A stretch of 64,000 nt of DNA from Bacteroides uniformis (GCF_025147485.1 NZ_CP102263.1:4229501-4293500); one strand, 5' to 3'. Counted from the first letter of the stretch, positions 15,945 through 24,994 are shown. The notes: generated by a model from the letters alone, not told the origin. Numbers and translations: made by a program.

Positions 15945-18482
15945 TCAGAATTCATTGTTCAAGCAAGTCAGCCTCAACGAAGCGTTGAACGCTTCGGCAG
16001 ACAATCGCGTCCTGACCTGTACCTGCACGCTGCTCTTCGGCTGGACATCAAAATAATTGTCGCTATATACACTTTCATTGTCAGCAACGGACAAGCATAC
16101 GGCACGGGCAAACTTGTCTGTTGATACCGTCACTTCATATCCGCCTTCAATGGAACGGACTTCGGTCTGCAAATCCACTTTCGGATAATTCATATTCTTC
16201 TGCTTGTCCAGACAGTAGTTGTTATGGTACACCCTGCCCGATTTGTCCGTATAGTCTACGCGGACATATACCGTTCCTCTATCTGCCCCCTCCAGCAGCT
16301 TGGCAAGCGGTGCGGAAAAACAGACACGGCTGTCATTACCGGAAATGCCGACAGATTTGTCCCAGTGATAAACCACAGTGCCGTCGAACCGGCAGACCTG
16401 GAGCTGCAGCCGGCCGGAAGTATTCTCCAAGCGGTCGGACACTGCATATACTTTCAAATCATCCCCCTCCACTACCGGAGAAATCAGGATGTCATCATAG
16501 ACCTTGCGAGTATAATAGTGCTGCGCCTTCCAGCGTCCGTAATAGTCACGGCTCGCCCAGGAAGCTACGGGCCAACAGTCGTTGTGCTGCCAGAAAAGCG
16601 TCCCCATATTATACGGCATCTGGCGGCGGTGCGACTCGATGGCCGTCTTGATGGCATCTCCCTGCAGCACATGGTTCATATAAAGGAATGCCCGGAAATC
16701 ACGCGGCTTTTTATATTCATTCAATAGGTAAGTCTCAATCAGCCCGTTGGCATGGTCGCCACCACGCTGATGGGACATCATCACCTCGGAACGTATATCC
16801 CAGTCTTCGGGGTAAGGAGCATAGCGCTTGACGGAGTCGAACTCTGGAAAAGACTGAAAGCCGTACTCGCTGAAAAAGCGGGATTTCTCGCTGTCATAAT
16901 CGGAAATGGGTGCTTTACCATGCCAGACACTCCAATAGTGACGGTCCCCGTCAGTAGTACCGGACATCTCTCCCTCGAATGCGAACGGAGAAGAAGGCCA
17001 ATAGAAGGTTCCGGGTGCATACTCCCTGACCACCCCGGGTAAGGTGACATGATACTGCTGCCGGTACTGTGCCCAAATCTTGTCGGCATATTCCTTGTTC
17101 TGCCGTTCTATCTCGCACTTCCAGCCCCAGCCCAGCCAGGCATCCTGGCATTCATTGTTTCCACACCACAAAGCAATGCAGGCATGATTGCGCAAACGTT
17201 TCACATTGTCCACCGCCTCCTGATGGATATTATCGAGCAGGGCGCCTTCTGCCGGATACATGCTGCAGGCAAACATAAAGTCCTGCCAAATCATAATTCC
17301 ATGCTCATCACACAAATCATAGAAGACATCGTTCTCATAGATACCTCCGCCCCAGACACGCAACATATTCATGTTTACACCGGCGGCATCGAGAATCGTC
17401 CTTTTATAATTCTCGGGAGTGACGCGCGGCAGGAAGTTATCCGAAGGGATGTAATTGGCTCCTTTGGCAAAAACCGGACGCCCGTTCAGCTCTATATAGA
17501 AAGTATGCCCGTCCTTATCCGGCTGATGCACCACCTTCAAAGAGCGTATGCCCACCCTTTCGGTTTTAGAGTCCAACAATTCCCCGCCTGCAATGATATC
17601 CGTACGGAAACGGTAAAGGAAAGGCTCCCCCAGTCCATTACTCCACCACAGCTTCGGCTTGTGAAGGACGAAATCAACGGTCACCCGATTGGTGCCTCGC
17701 TTCAAATCCGCTTGCCACTCGCCAAGCACTCTTCCGGTAGCCTCGTCTGTTATCGTGACCAGCACTCCGTCCATATCCTTATCGGCATCCAGCTCCACAT
17801 GTCCGGCAATCACGGCCCTGCCTGCACCGACTTCCTTCTGCTCGATAAACACATCGTTGATTCTCAAATCGCTCCAAGCCCTGATATACACCGGACGCCA
17901 GATGCCGGAGGTAACCAGACGTGGGCCCCAGTCCCAGCCATAATGATAACCCGCCTTACGGGCAAAAATGCTTATCTTCTTGTTGAACAAGCCTCCGTTT
18001 TCAGACTGGTCATTGGATGCCGGATACTGGTAAGGAAGTGCATCCCATTTGGGGACGTCTATCTTTACCGGCGAATGGAAGTACACCTTCAATATATTAT
18101 TCTCCTCCCTGATGTACTGCCTAACGGGGATAGACCAGCGGCGAAACATATTGTCCGCTTTCAGTATACATTCATCATTCAAATAAACGTCAGCGTAAGT
18201 ATCCAGCCCCTCGAACACAAGCTCCATATTCTCTTTCCGCATCATGTCGGCAGCAAGAGTAAAGCAAGTTTCATAAACCCAGTCTTCCTTGTCAATCCAT
18301 TGCAATCCCCGTTCGTTCAACCGGAAAAACGGGTCTTCAATAATCTTGTTCTGCAGTAAGTCCGTGTGGACTACTCCCGGAACTGTAGCCGGATACCAAT
18401 TGGTCAGTCTCGCCTGCCGGAATTTCCAGCCTTCATGAAGGTTCTTTACCGCTGTTTTTAGTTTCATACGAGTGTGTTTCAT
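15945..18482 (-). CDS. GH2 beta-mannosidase
   Basis: This enzyme removes terminal beta-1,4-mannose from mannan oligosaccharides or N-glycan cores. The 845-residue protein has the GH2 order: sugar-binding jelly roll (about 10-200), immunoglobulin-like domain (about 205-315), TIM barrel (about 320-640) and C-terminal beta domains. Glu444 in LWCGNNE is the acid/base and Glu539 in FFSEYGFQSFPE the nucleophile. WDWGPRL (183-189) is characteristic of beta-mannosidases. No signal peptide is visible at MKHTRMKLK, so it is predicted to be cytoplasmic. It stands alone. The phased palindrome array at 18593-18751 lies upstream of its promoter. Confidence 0.92.
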   Translation of the reverse strand: MKHTRMKLKTAVKNLHEGWKFRQARLTNWYPATVPGVVHTDLLQNKIIEDPFFRLNERGLQWIDKEDWVYETCFTLAADMMRKENMELVFEGLDTYADVYLNDECILKADNMFRRWSIPVRQYIREENNILKVYFHSPVKIDVPKWDALPYQYPASNDQSENGGLFNKKISIFARKAGYHYGWDWGPRLVTSGIWRPVYIRAWSDLRINDVFIEQKEVGAGRAVIAGHVELDADKDMDGVLVTITDEATGRVLGEWQADLKRGTNRVTVDFVLHKPKLWWSNGLGEPFLYRFRTDIIAGGELLDSKTERVGIRSLKVVHQPDKDGHTFYIELNGRPVFAKGANYIPSDNFLPRVTPENYKRTILDAAGVNMNMLRVWGGGIYENDVFYDLCDEHGIMIWQDFMFACSMYPAEGALLDNIHQEAVDNVKRLRNHACIALWCGNNECQDAWLGWGWKCEIERQNKEYADKIWAQYRQQYHVTLPGVVREYAPGTFYWPSSPFAFEGEMSGTTDGDRHYWSVWHGKAPISDYDSEKSRFFSEYGFQSFPEFDSVKRYAPYPEDWDIRSEVMMSHQRGGDHANGLIETYLLNEYKKPRDFRAFLYMNHVLQGDAIKTAIESHRRQMPYNMGTLFWQHNDCWPVASWASRDYYGRWKAQHYYTRKVYDDILISPVVEGDDLKVYAVSDRLENTSGRLQLQVCRFDGTVVYHWDKSVGISGNDSRVCFSAPLAKLLEGADRGTVYVRVDYTDKSGRVYHNNYCLDKQKNMNYPKVDLQTEVRSIEGGYEVTVSTDKFARAVCLSVADNESVYSDNYFDVQPKSSVQVQVRTRLSAEAFNASLRLTCLNNEF

Positions 18483-18515
18483 AGTTTTCTTTGACTACTC
18501 TAAATTACGGATAGA

Positions 18516-18523
18516 CAAAAATA
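18516..18523 (-). promoter_or_regulatory. Promoter -7 box for the beta-mannosidase gene
   Basis: TATTTTTG on the minus strand, 34 bp before the start codon. No clear -33 box is seen, leaving room for an activator; array 2 begins 70 bp further upstream. Confidence 0.5.
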
Positions 18524-18592
18524 CGACATTCAAAGGATACTTTATAATATCTTCTTAACGAAACATGATACAATCCCGTACACACCTACCGG

Positions 18593-18751
18593 GTCAGCGT
18601 CGCTGCACATCTGCTGCAGTGTGACTGCAAACGTGTTGCAGCGCTACTGCATATATGCTGCAGTGACACTGCATATGTGTTGCAGCGCCACTGCAAAGCT
18701 GAATGCAGTAGCACTGCAAAAAGCATGCACTTGCTTTGCAGTGGCAATGCA
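18593..18751. repeat. Array 2: 22-bp units with dyad TGCAGY-N3-ACTGCA
   Basis: Four well-kept units begin at 18615, 18637, 18659 and 18681, exactly 22 bp apart, each with TGCAG(T/C)G-N2-ACTGCA. A decayed unit precedes them at 18593 (CAGCG..GCTGCA). Two more follow at 18704 (+23) and 18737 (+33, three half-periods). The three bases between the arms differ in each copy (GTG, GCT, GAC, GCC, AGC, GGC) while the arms are kept. The array lies between the mannosidase promoter and the tRNA-Ser(GGA) terminator. Confidence 0.85.
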
Positions 18752-18857
18752 TTATCCCATCGCCTTATTATGAAAGGAGATGTCATCCAGCTTTCATTAT
18801 CTATAATTAATTTACAAAGACATAGTTTCCAAGTCTTTCAAAGCAAACGGAGTACAA

Positions 18858-18895
18858 GCAAAAAAGGTCTACAAATCATAGATTTGTAGACCTTT
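18858..18895 (-). terminator. Terminator of tRNA-Ser(GGA)
   Basis: A 15-bp perfect stem (AAAGGTCTACAAATC and complement) with a 3-nt loop is followed on the minus strand by TTTTTTGCTTG. It starts 34 bp after the tRNA 3' end. Confidence 0.85.
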
Positions 18896-18929
18896 ACCCG
18901 CTAGTTTTCCATCTTATTCAGAACTGTTG

Positions 18930-19017
18930 CGGAGAGAGGGGGATTCGAACCCCCGATACCCTTTAGGGGTATACACGCTTTCCAGGCGTGCCTCTTCAAC
19001 CACTCGAGCACCTCTCC
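18930..19017 (-). tRNA. tRNA-Ser (anticodon GGA)
   Basis: A class II tRNA of 88 nt on the minus strand: acceptor GGAGAGG, anticodon loop CTGGAAA containing GGA, a long variable arm (ATACCCCTAAAGGGTAT) and T-arm GGTTCGAATCC. CCA is not encoded. Confidence 0.95.
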
Positions 19018-19029
19018 TTGTTCGGGGCG

Positions 19030-19061
19030 CAAAAGTAAGGGAAGTTTTTGGAATTACCAAA
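19030..19061 (-). promoter_or_regulatory. Promoter for tRNA-Ser(GGA)
   Basis: TTTG (-33, 19058-19061) and TACTTTTG (-7, 19030-19037) on the minus strand are separated by 20 bp, 12 bp upstream of the tRNA. Confidence 0.75.
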
Positions 19062-19144
19062 TGTTCGGGCAAATAATATTAAAAGTCCGTTCAAGCAACC
19101 AATGCCGGAACGGACTTTCAACACTCAATAAAACATACTTATCA

Positions 19145-20101
19145 TTACCGTGATCTGACTTCCCGTCTCATGAATATGACATACGAAAGAGCAAAACAGA
19201 TGACAGTAGCTGCAATCAGTCCGGTGAGCTGCGGCCACACCACCAAAAGACTCTGTCCCAATGGCAGCGGACTGGGAATGGCCCCCTGAACCTGCTCCAT
19301 AGTAAGCGGCCCCAAACTTCTGACGGAAGGCATCAGCAGCGTTGTGGTCGCCTCATTGAACAGTTCGCTAGGTGCCAGACGCATCAGACCGAGAATAAAT
19401 TTCTGGTAACTGACTATCTGATAAGGAGATGCCAGCTGCGAAGGGCTCAATGCCTTGGCAACCAGATTGACAATCATCGTATAGAACACGCTGAAAAACA
19501 ACCATACCGCCACCGAAGCCAATGCCGAGGTGGCCGCCTGACGGAAGCAAAGCGAAAACAGAATGGCCAGATTCAGCCAGAATGCCACATAGAACACACT
19601 GATTATGAGAAAGAATACAATCCTCCAAAATTCTTCTGCTGTGGGAGGAATGCCTATCGCTATCAACCCGCAGCCCATTACGAGGAATCCCAGTACAAAC
19701 AGCATGATACCTATCACAATCAATGCAGCCACGAACTTGGCATTGATAATGCAATCACGATGAACAGGCTGTGACAGCATACGGCTCAACGTCCCCTTGT
19801 TCTGTTCCGAATTTATAGCATCGAATCCCAGCGCAATCCCCAACAACGGCCCCAGAAAGTTGATAAACTGCACAAAAGAAGGCAATGTGCCATCCGAGGC
19901 TGTGAATAACTTCAAGAAAAGGAACGAACCGTCCGGGTCATTGGGCTTGATGGCGGCACCTATGTTGGTAAGCGAGGTATAGAGTGAGCCCATGCACGTA
20001 AGCAAAATGATTCCCATCAAGATAATGAACCGCCAACTTTTCACATGGTCGGATATTTCCTTGTTGACGACTACCCGAAAAGGATAATTGACTTTATTCA
20101 T
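19145..20101 (-). CDS. ABC-2 type transporter permease
   Basis: The 318-residue inner-membrane protein has a first helix at about 25-45, an extracytoplasmic loop, and five further helices (about 85-110, 125-150, 160-185, 190-215 and 290-310), typical of ABC-2 permeases of the NosY/GldF kind. QNKGTLSRMLSQPVHR (about 99-114) is the coupling region that contacts the ATPase. The start overlaps the ATPase gene by 8 bp. With the ATPase and the NEW3 protein it forms a three-gene exporter or membrane-remodelling operon. The substrate is not evident. Confidence 0.88.
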   Translation of the reverse strand: MNKVNYPFRVVVNKEISDHVKSWRFIILMGIILLTCMGSLYTSLTNIGAAIKPNDPDGSFLFLKLFTASDGTLPSFVQFINFLGPLLGIALGFDAINSEQNKGTLSRMLSQPVHRDCIINAKFVAALIVIGIMLFVLGFLVMGCGLIAIGIPPTAEEFWRIVFFLIISVFYVAFWLNLAILFSLCFRQAATSALASVAVWLFFSVFYTMIVNLVAKALSPSQLASPYQIVSYQKFILGLMRLAPSELFNEATTTLLMPSVRSLGPLTMEQVQGAIPSPLPLGQSLLVVWPQLTGLIAATVICFALSYVIFMRREVRSR

Positions 20102-20843
20102 GCCTTTCTCCTCCTTCCTCCATATAATGGTTATAAATATCAGACAATTCCTGATGCTTGTCCTTCAAATCAGACATATCAATCAAGGTGACCAGCTTCC
20201 CACTGTTGAACAGTCCCACGCGGTCGCAAACTTTCTGCACCTGGTCCAGGTGGTGGGAAGAGAACAAGACGGTCAGTCCCTCCTTCCGGCTCAACTGCCT
20301 AATGAGCTCGATGAACTCCTGAACACCGGCAGGGTCTATTCCCGAAGTAGGTTCATCCAGGATTATAATTTCCGGATTTTTGATAAGCACGTCTGCCAAC
20401 CCCAATCGCTGGCGCATACCGCGCGAATATTTCCCGGTCTTCTTTTTCATCTGTCCGGCAAGCCCCACATGCTCCATCAGCTCCAGCGCCTTGACTTTCG
20501 CTTCGGCATCCGAAATGCCATTGAGACGCGCAGTATATATAAGGTTTTCCGAACCGGTCATGTCATCATAAAACCCCACATCTTCGGGCAGATAGCCTAT
20601 TTTCCGCTTTACCTCGATAGGATGCCTGGTAGAGTCGATACCGCAAATCTCCACAGAGCCGGAAGTGGGTTCCGTCAGCCCCAGCATCATCAGGATGGTA
20701 GTTGACTTGCCGGCGCCGTTTGGCCCCAATAATCCGAAAATCTCCCCTTTACGAATAGTCAGGCAAATGCGGTCTACGGCAGTGAAGCGCCCATACTGCT
20801 TGGTCAAGTCTGTCAATGCAATCACTCGCTCGTCCATGCTCAC
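20094..20843 (-). CDS. ABC transporter ATP-binding protein
   Basis: This cytoplasmic ATPase powers the neighbouring ABC-2 permease. The 249-residue protein has Walker A GPNGAGKS (40-47), a signature region KYSRGMRQRLGLA (about 138-150) in place of LSGGQ, Walker B IIILDEPTSGIDP (about 158-170) and the H-loop histidine in LFSSHHLD. Length is normal for the type. Its start overlaps the end of the NEW3 gene by 4 bp (ATGA), and its end overlaps the permease gene, so all three are translationally coupled. Confidence 0.93.
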   Translation of the reverse strand: MSMDERVIALTDLTKQYGRFTAVDRICLTIRKGEIFGLLGPNGAGKSTTILMMLGLTEPTSGSVEICGIDSTRHPIEVKRKIGYLPEDVGFYDDMTGSENLIYTARLNGISDAEAKVKALELMEHVGLAGQMKKKTGKYSRGMRQRLGLADVLIKNPEIIILDEPTSGIDPAGVQEFIELIRQLSRKEGLTVLFSSHHLDQVQKVCDRVGLFNSGKLVTLIDMSDLKDKHQELSDIYNHYMEEGGERHE

Positions 20844-21985
20844 CTCCTTCCATATTTACGGAACAGATAGCATACGGCACCTATGGCAACGATTATTATC
20901 AAAACGCCCACCCATCCCCATATCATCGGGGTTTTCACGGCAATGCGGAATTGGGCGTCTGTATTCACTTCAGGAGTTTTGGCCGTCATGGTAGCCACAT
21001 AATCTCCGGGCAATGCCTTTTTGGATGCTTTCATGGTAGCTACGACATTGGCCGTTTCCCCCGCCTTCAGCATATCAATCTTCGAAGGCTCAAAAGACAC
21101 TTCCCAGTCCACGGGCTTATTGGCAGAAAGCTGGATATCTTTCAACAATGAAGAACCGGTATTCCGAACCACCAACTCGATACGCTTCACATCTCCCGCT
21201 GTGATTTCGGTACTCAACAATCCTCTGGGCGTGGACAATTCCATCTCGTAGGAACCCGTGACAACAACTTCCAGCTCCAAGTCGGCAGAAGTCGTACCGG
21301 TAGCCGCACGTACCGGAATCTTGTAATTGCCGGCTTCCACATTGGCGGGAGGGACAATCTCTATACTCACATTCTGGCTACTGTTCGCTTCCACCTGGGC
21401 AGAAGTGGCCTGCTTATAGTTAGGCTTGAACACGACACTCCAGCCTCTGGGGGCATTGGCCATCAGCGCATACAGCTGCTGGTCGGCCGTCTGGTTTTTC
21501 AAAGTGGCATTGAAGGTAAAGGTGGACTTGGAATTGCCCTGCATATTGGGCTGGTCGGTAGTGAACTCGGTCTGGTAAGTTCCTTTCTGGGCCACGACCA
21601 CCTCCAACGGCAGTTTGGTTTCTCCGGCAAATACTGTGAAATGATAACTTCCTTTATTTACTTTTAGAGGAACTTCCACTTTCAAATTGAACGTTTTCTT
21701 TTCCTTGGACAGTACAGAAAGCTGGCTGAGGGTCCAGCCGCCTGACTTGATTTCATGCTTCCAACTGCCCGGCAATCCGCTGACCGAGAGATTTGCATTT
21801 GTAACCCTGTCCGTGTTGTTAATCAAATCAATGCTGTAATCAATGGACGCTCCGGGCGTCACGGAAATTTTTGTGTAAGGAGTGTACAGAATTATGCTTC
21901 CAGATTCATCGGCATGTACACGATTTAAGGGAAAGGCTCCCAACAAAATAACTAACAATAAAATACAATTTGTTCTCATAGTCAT
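20840..21985 (-). CDS. NEW3-domain membrane protein of an ABC-2 operon
   Basis: The 381-residue protein has a signal peptide (about 1-25, ending RVHADES), then three immunoglobulin-like beta-sandwich repeats (about 35-130, 140-240, 245-345) of the NEW3 / alpha-galactosidase-associated type. A C-terminal transmembrane helix (about 354-373, GWVGVLIIIVAIGAVCYLF) and a basic tail (RKYGRR) follow. It is thus a periplasmic domain anchored to the inner membrane, presumably a partner of the ABC-2 exporter encoded next. It is the first gene of the operon; a -7 box lies at 22039-22046. The in-frame ATG at 21979 is an alternative start. Confidence 0.85.
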   Translation of the reverse strand: MTMRTNCILLLVILLGAFPLNRVHADESGSIILYTPYTKISVTPGASIDYSIDLINNTDRVTNANLSVSGLPGSWKHEIKSGGWTLSQLSVLSKEKKTFNLKVEVPLKVNKGSYHFTVFAGETKLPLEVVVAQKGTYQTEFTTDQPNMQGNSKSTFTFNATLKNQTADQQLYALMANAPRGWSVVFKPNYKQATSAQVEANSSQNVSIEIVPPANVEAGNYKIPVRAATGTTSADLELEVVVTGSYEMELSTPRGLLSTEITAGDVKRIELVVRNTGSSLLKDIQLSANKPVDWEVSFEPSKIDMLKAGETANVVATMKASKKALPGDYVATMTAKTPEVNTDAQFRIAVKTPMIWGWVGVLIIIVAIGAVCYLFRKYGRR

Positions 21986-22038
21986 AAAAAAGTTCTTATG
22001 GTTGTTTAATTATGAATATTTTCCAAATTTGTGTGTTG

Positions 22039-22046
22039 CAAAAATA
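22039..22046 (-). promoter_or_regulatory. Promoter -7 box for the NEW3/ABC operon
   Basis: TATTTTTG on the minus strand, 54 bp before the start at 21985. Confidence 0.5.
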
Positions 22047-22130
22047 AAAGATAGCTATATTAGTAGCTGTTAAAAGAAACAAAAGAATATAATTGCGGAC
22101 ACGATATACCCTGCGATGACCTGCTTTTCT

Positions 22131-22138
22131 TATCTTTG
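22131..22138 (+). promoter_or_regulatory. Promoter -7 box for the AlkZ-like gene
   Basis: TATCTTTG, a perfect TAnnTTTG, 36 bp before the ATG at 22174 and divergent from the NEW3/ABC promoter. Confidence 0.55.
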
Positions 22139-22173
22139 CGATTCCTATTGATACAAACGAATACCATACCGAC

Positions 22174-23229
22174 ATGAGAATCCCTGAAATACGCTTACAG
22201 AACCAGCAACTGTCCACTCCACTCTTCGGCCACCCGAAAGAACTGATCTCCTGGATGGGCGCCATGCAGGCACAAGACTATACAATGGTGAAATGGGCCG
22301 TAGGTATGCGGCTGAAGTCACCGGGAATTCAAGCCGTGGAAAAAGCCCTGCATCAAGGGGAAATACTGAGAACCCACGTAATGCGTCCCACATGGCACCT
22401 GGTAGCAGCAGAAGACATTCGTTGGATGCTGAAACTCTCTGCACAACGCATCAAATCCGCCAATGATTCTTATGCAAAAGGACATGGTCTGGAAATCACG
22501 GAACAGCAATATGACAGAAGCCATACCGTACTTGGGAATATCCTCAGCGGGAAGCGAAGCCTGACGAAACAAGAGATTGCGGAACATTTTGAACGTTCGG
22601 GACTGCTTGCAGACAACTACCACATGACCCGCTTTATGTCGCGTGCCGAAGTCGAAGGAATTGTGTGCAGCGGAGAATGCCATGGACGGCAACACACCTA
22701 TGCCCTTCTGGACGAAAGAGTTCCACCTACCCCCGAACTGACGAAAGAAGAAGCGCTGGCCCGCCTGGCTACAGCCTATTTCCGCAGCCATGCCCCCGCT
22801 ACCCTGCAAGACTTCTCCTGGTGGTCTGGTTTGCCTTTAACGGAAGCAAGGCAAGCCATTTCTCTGATAGAACCGGAACTGATGTCCGAACAATGGAACA
22901 GCCAGACATGGTACATCCATGACTCCTGCCGGACATCTGGAAAGGCGACCGGTAACCTGCACCTTCTTCCCTCCTACGACGAATACCTGATAGGATACAA
23001 GGACCGGACGGACGTCCTACCCAAAGAGGACTATTCCAAAGCTTTCACCAACAACGGATTGTTCTTTCCGGTACTTCTCTATAAGGGGCATGTAGTAGGA
23101 AATTGGAACAAGGCGTCCAAGAAAAAAGAAATCTTCCCGGAGCATTCGCTTTTCCGGAAAGACATCTGCCTGAAAGAGGAGTTGCTGAACCAGGCTAAAG
23201 AAAAGTACGTCCGGTTCCTAACACATTAA
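22174..23229 (+). CDS. AlkZ-like winged-helix DNA glycosylase (HTH_42)
   Basis: Members of this family (AlkZ, YcaQ) excise alkylated bases or unhook interstrand cross-links. The 351-residue protein carries the catalytic Q-x-Q motif at Gln32-Ala-Gln34 (in MGAMQAQDY) and RPTWHLV near residue 70, both hallmarks. Three tandem winged-helix modules are expected over about 10-290. The C-terminal segment LLPSYDEYLIGYKDR (about 265-280) is also typical. It is a single gene, convergent with the hydrolase gene 6 bp away. Function as a glycosylase is family knowledge; the damage it recognises is unknown. Confidence 0.85.
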   Translation: MRIPEIRLQNQQLSTPLFGHPKELISWMGAMQAQDYTMVKWAVGMRLKSPGIQAVEKALHQGEILRTHVMRPTWHLVAAEDIRWMLKLSAQRIKSANDSYAKGHGLEITEQQYDRSHTVLGNILSGKRSLTKQEIAEHFERSGLLADNYHMTRFMSRAEVEGIVCSGECHGRQHTYALLDERVPPTPELTKEEALARLATAYFRSHAPATLQDFSWWSGLPLTEARQAISLIEPELMSEQWNSQTWYIHDSCRTSGKATGNLHLLPSYDEYLIGYKDRTDVLPKEDYSKAFTNNGLFFPVLLYKGHVVGNWNKASKKKEIFPEHSLFRKDICLKEELLNQAKEKYVRFLTH

Positions 23230-23235
23230 AGGCGG

Positions 23236-24312
23236 TCATCGAAGATTTTCATTGAAGAATCTCTCTATTTTGCCGAATGGAATTACCTCTATATTGTCAT
23301 ACAAGTCTACATGGTTTGCACCGGGAATAATCAGCAGTTCCTTATTATCACCCTGCAACTTTTTAAAAGCATCTTCACTGAAATAACGTGAATGGGCCTT
23401 CTCACCGTGCAGCATCAACACTGCACTACGGATTTCATCACTATATGAAAGGATAGGCATATTGATGAACGAAAGCGGTGAAGTCTTGTTCCATCCGTGG
23501 TTAGAGTTGAGTGACCGCTTATGATAGCCGCGCGGTGTTTTATAATAGGCATGGTAGTCCTTCACAAATTGTGGAGCATCGGCAGGCAACGGGTCTACTA
23601 CACCTCCTCCAAGAGCAAATGTACCGTTTCTATAATCCTCCGTACGCTGAGCATTAAGCTGGCGCCGCAATTCATGCCGTGCATCGGCATTCATAGAATC
23701 GAAATAACCGTTAGCATTGACCCGGCTCATGTCGTACATGGTTACCGTAACTGTAGCCTTGATGCGAGTATCGATAGCCGCTGCATTAAGCGCCATGCCT
23801 CCCCATCCACAAATACCGAGAATGCCGATGCGCTCTGCATCTACATCGTCACGGGTGGAAAGATAATCGACCGCTGCACTGAAATCTTCCGTATTGATGT
23901 CCGGCGAAGCCACATAACGGGGCTGGCCGCTACTTTCTCCCGTATAGGATGGATCGAAAGCAATCGTCAGGAATCCACGTTCTGCCAATGTCTGCGCATA
24001 CAAGCCCGAAGCTTGTTCCTTCACGGCACCAAATGGGCCACTGATGGCAATGGCAGGCAATTTACCCGTCACATTCTTGGGTACATACAAATCGGCGGCA
24101 AGTGTAATGCCGTAACGGTTGTGGAAAGTTATCTTTTTATGGTCTACTTTATCACTCTGTGGGAATGTCTTGTCCCACTCTTGAGTCAGATTCAAATTCT
24201 CTTCCATAAATTTATTATCATTATTAGGATTATTTTCTGTTGCAGACAAATGTCCTGCAGCACAAAGGCTAATAACCATCGCCGCACATATGTTTTTTAC
24301 CATGTTCTTCAT
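23236..24312 (-). CDS. Exported alpha/beta hydrolase (YcjY/dienelactone hydrolase-like)
   Basis: The protein (358 residues from 24312) starts with a signal peptide (MKNMVKNICAAMVISLCAAGHLSA). An alpha/beta-hydrolase core has a Cys nucleophile candidate in GICGWGG instead of the usual Ser, as in dienelactone-hydrolase-like relatives such as YcjY. The C-terminal PGANHVDLYD supplies the catalytic His. An upstream in-frame ATG at 24345 overlaps the flavodoxin stop (ATGA) and would add 11 residues before the signal peptide. I prefer 24312, which is preceded by AGAAGTAGAG and places the signal at the N terminus. It is co-transcribed with the flavodoxin gene. The substrate is unknown. Confidence 0.8.
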   Translation of the reverse strand: MKNMVKNICAAMVISLCAAGHLSATENNPNNDNKFMEENLNLTQEWDKTFPQSDKVDHKKITFHNRYGITLAADLYVPKNVTGKLPAIAISGPFGAVKEQASGLYAQTLAERGFLTIAFDPSYTGESSGQPRYVASPDINTEDFSAAVDYLSTRDDVDAERIGILGICGWGGMALNAAAIDTRIKATVTVTMYDMSRVNANGYFDSMNADARHELRRQLNAQRTEDYRNGTFALGGGVVDPLPADAPQFVKDYHAYYKTPRGYHKRSLNSNHGWNKTSPLSFINMPILSYSDEIRSAVLMLHGEKAHSRYFSEDAFKKLQGDNKELLIIPGANHVDLYDNIEVIPFGKIERFFNENLR

Positions 24313-24341
24313 CTCTACTTCTTTAAGTTTCGGTTGGAAAT

Positions 24342-24878
24342 TCATTTCTTAATCCATTGCTTGACAGTTTCCCGGCTCGCTCCATTCAGCAGCCTGCCTT
24401 TTCCCCAGTTTATGCCGGGGTAATTCGTCTGCAATTCCTTTTCTGCATTAGAAATACTGCTGCTTCCCGAAGTGGCGAATGGAATAACCGTTTTACCTGC
24501 AAAATCACCGCTTTCTATAAATGTATTGATGATTCTTGGAGCCAAATTCCACCAAATAGGAAAACCTATATAAATGGTATCATACTCCGCGAGACTTCCC
24601 AATTTAGAATACAATGCAGGACGTGATTTGGAATCCGACATCTCCACACTGCTGCGCGAAGCTTTGTCGTGCCAGTCCAAATCAGCAGCCGTGTACTTTT
24701 TCGCAGGCTGTATTTCGTAGAAGGTCCCATCAACAGCTTCTGCCACCAACTTGGCAGCCCTTGCCGTTGTTCCCGTTGCCGAGAAATAAGCTACCAGTGT
24801 CTTACCACCTTTTTTCTGTGCGTTAACAGTAATAGACAACAGCATAACTGCCATCATAAACAACACCAATCTTTTCAT
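24342..24878 (-). CDS. Exported flavodoxin
   Basis: The 178-residue protein has a signal peptide (MKRLVLFMMAVMLLSITVNA) followed by a flavodoxin fold. The FMN phosphate loop is YFSATGTTARAA (about residues 31-42), and IYIGFPIWWNLAPR (about 97-110) contributes the aromatic FMN contact. A periplasmic or lipidated flavodoxin is common in Bacteroides next to small hydrolases or oxidoreductases. It is the first gene of a two-gene operon with the hydrolase. A -7 box and two 9-bp direct repeats at 21-bp spacing upstream suggest control by an AraC-type activator (inference). Confidence 0.85.
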   Translation of the reverse strand: MKRLVLFMMAVMLLSITVNAQKKGGKTLVAYFSATGTTARAAKLVAEAVDGTFYEIQPAKKYTAADLDWHDKASRSSVEMSDSKSRPALYSKLGSLAEYDTIYIGFPIWWNLAPRIINTFIESGDFAGKTVIPFATSGSSSISNAEKELQTNYPGINWGKGRLLNGASRETVKQWIKK

Positions 24879-24927
24879 ACGATATATTATTTAGTTGAAA
24901 CATATAAATCCAATTGTTATAGCGATA

Positions 24928-24935
24928 CAAAAGTA
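24928..24935 (-). promoter_or_regulatory. Promoter -7 box for the flavodoxin operon
   Basis: TACTTTTG on the minus strand, 50 bp before the start codon at 24878. Confidence 0.55.
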
Positions 24936-24964
24936 GCGGGTATTATTATTACATAGGTATCCAG

Positions 24965-24994
24965 ATTACTGATTATATAACCCAAATTACTGAT
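24965..24994. promoter_or_regulatory. Two ATTACTGAT direct repeats, possible AraC-type operator
   Basis: ATTACTGAT occurs at 24965-24973 and 24986-24994, 21 bp apart in the same orientation, 30-59 bp upstream of the flavodoxin -7 box. Two direct repeats at two-turn spacing beside the -35 region are the usual AraC-family arrangement. No regulator gene is adjacent. Confidence 0.4.

Noticed and set aside
17049..18359. 436-residue plus-strand open frame inside the beta-mannosidase gene
   Set aside because: It is antisense to a gene with clear catalytic motifs, and its translation has no recognisable domain and biased composition typical of a shadow frame.
23521..24423. 300-residue plus-strand open frame opposite the hydrolase and flavodoxin genes
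   Set aside because: It spans the junction of two well-supported minus-strand genes and has no domain.
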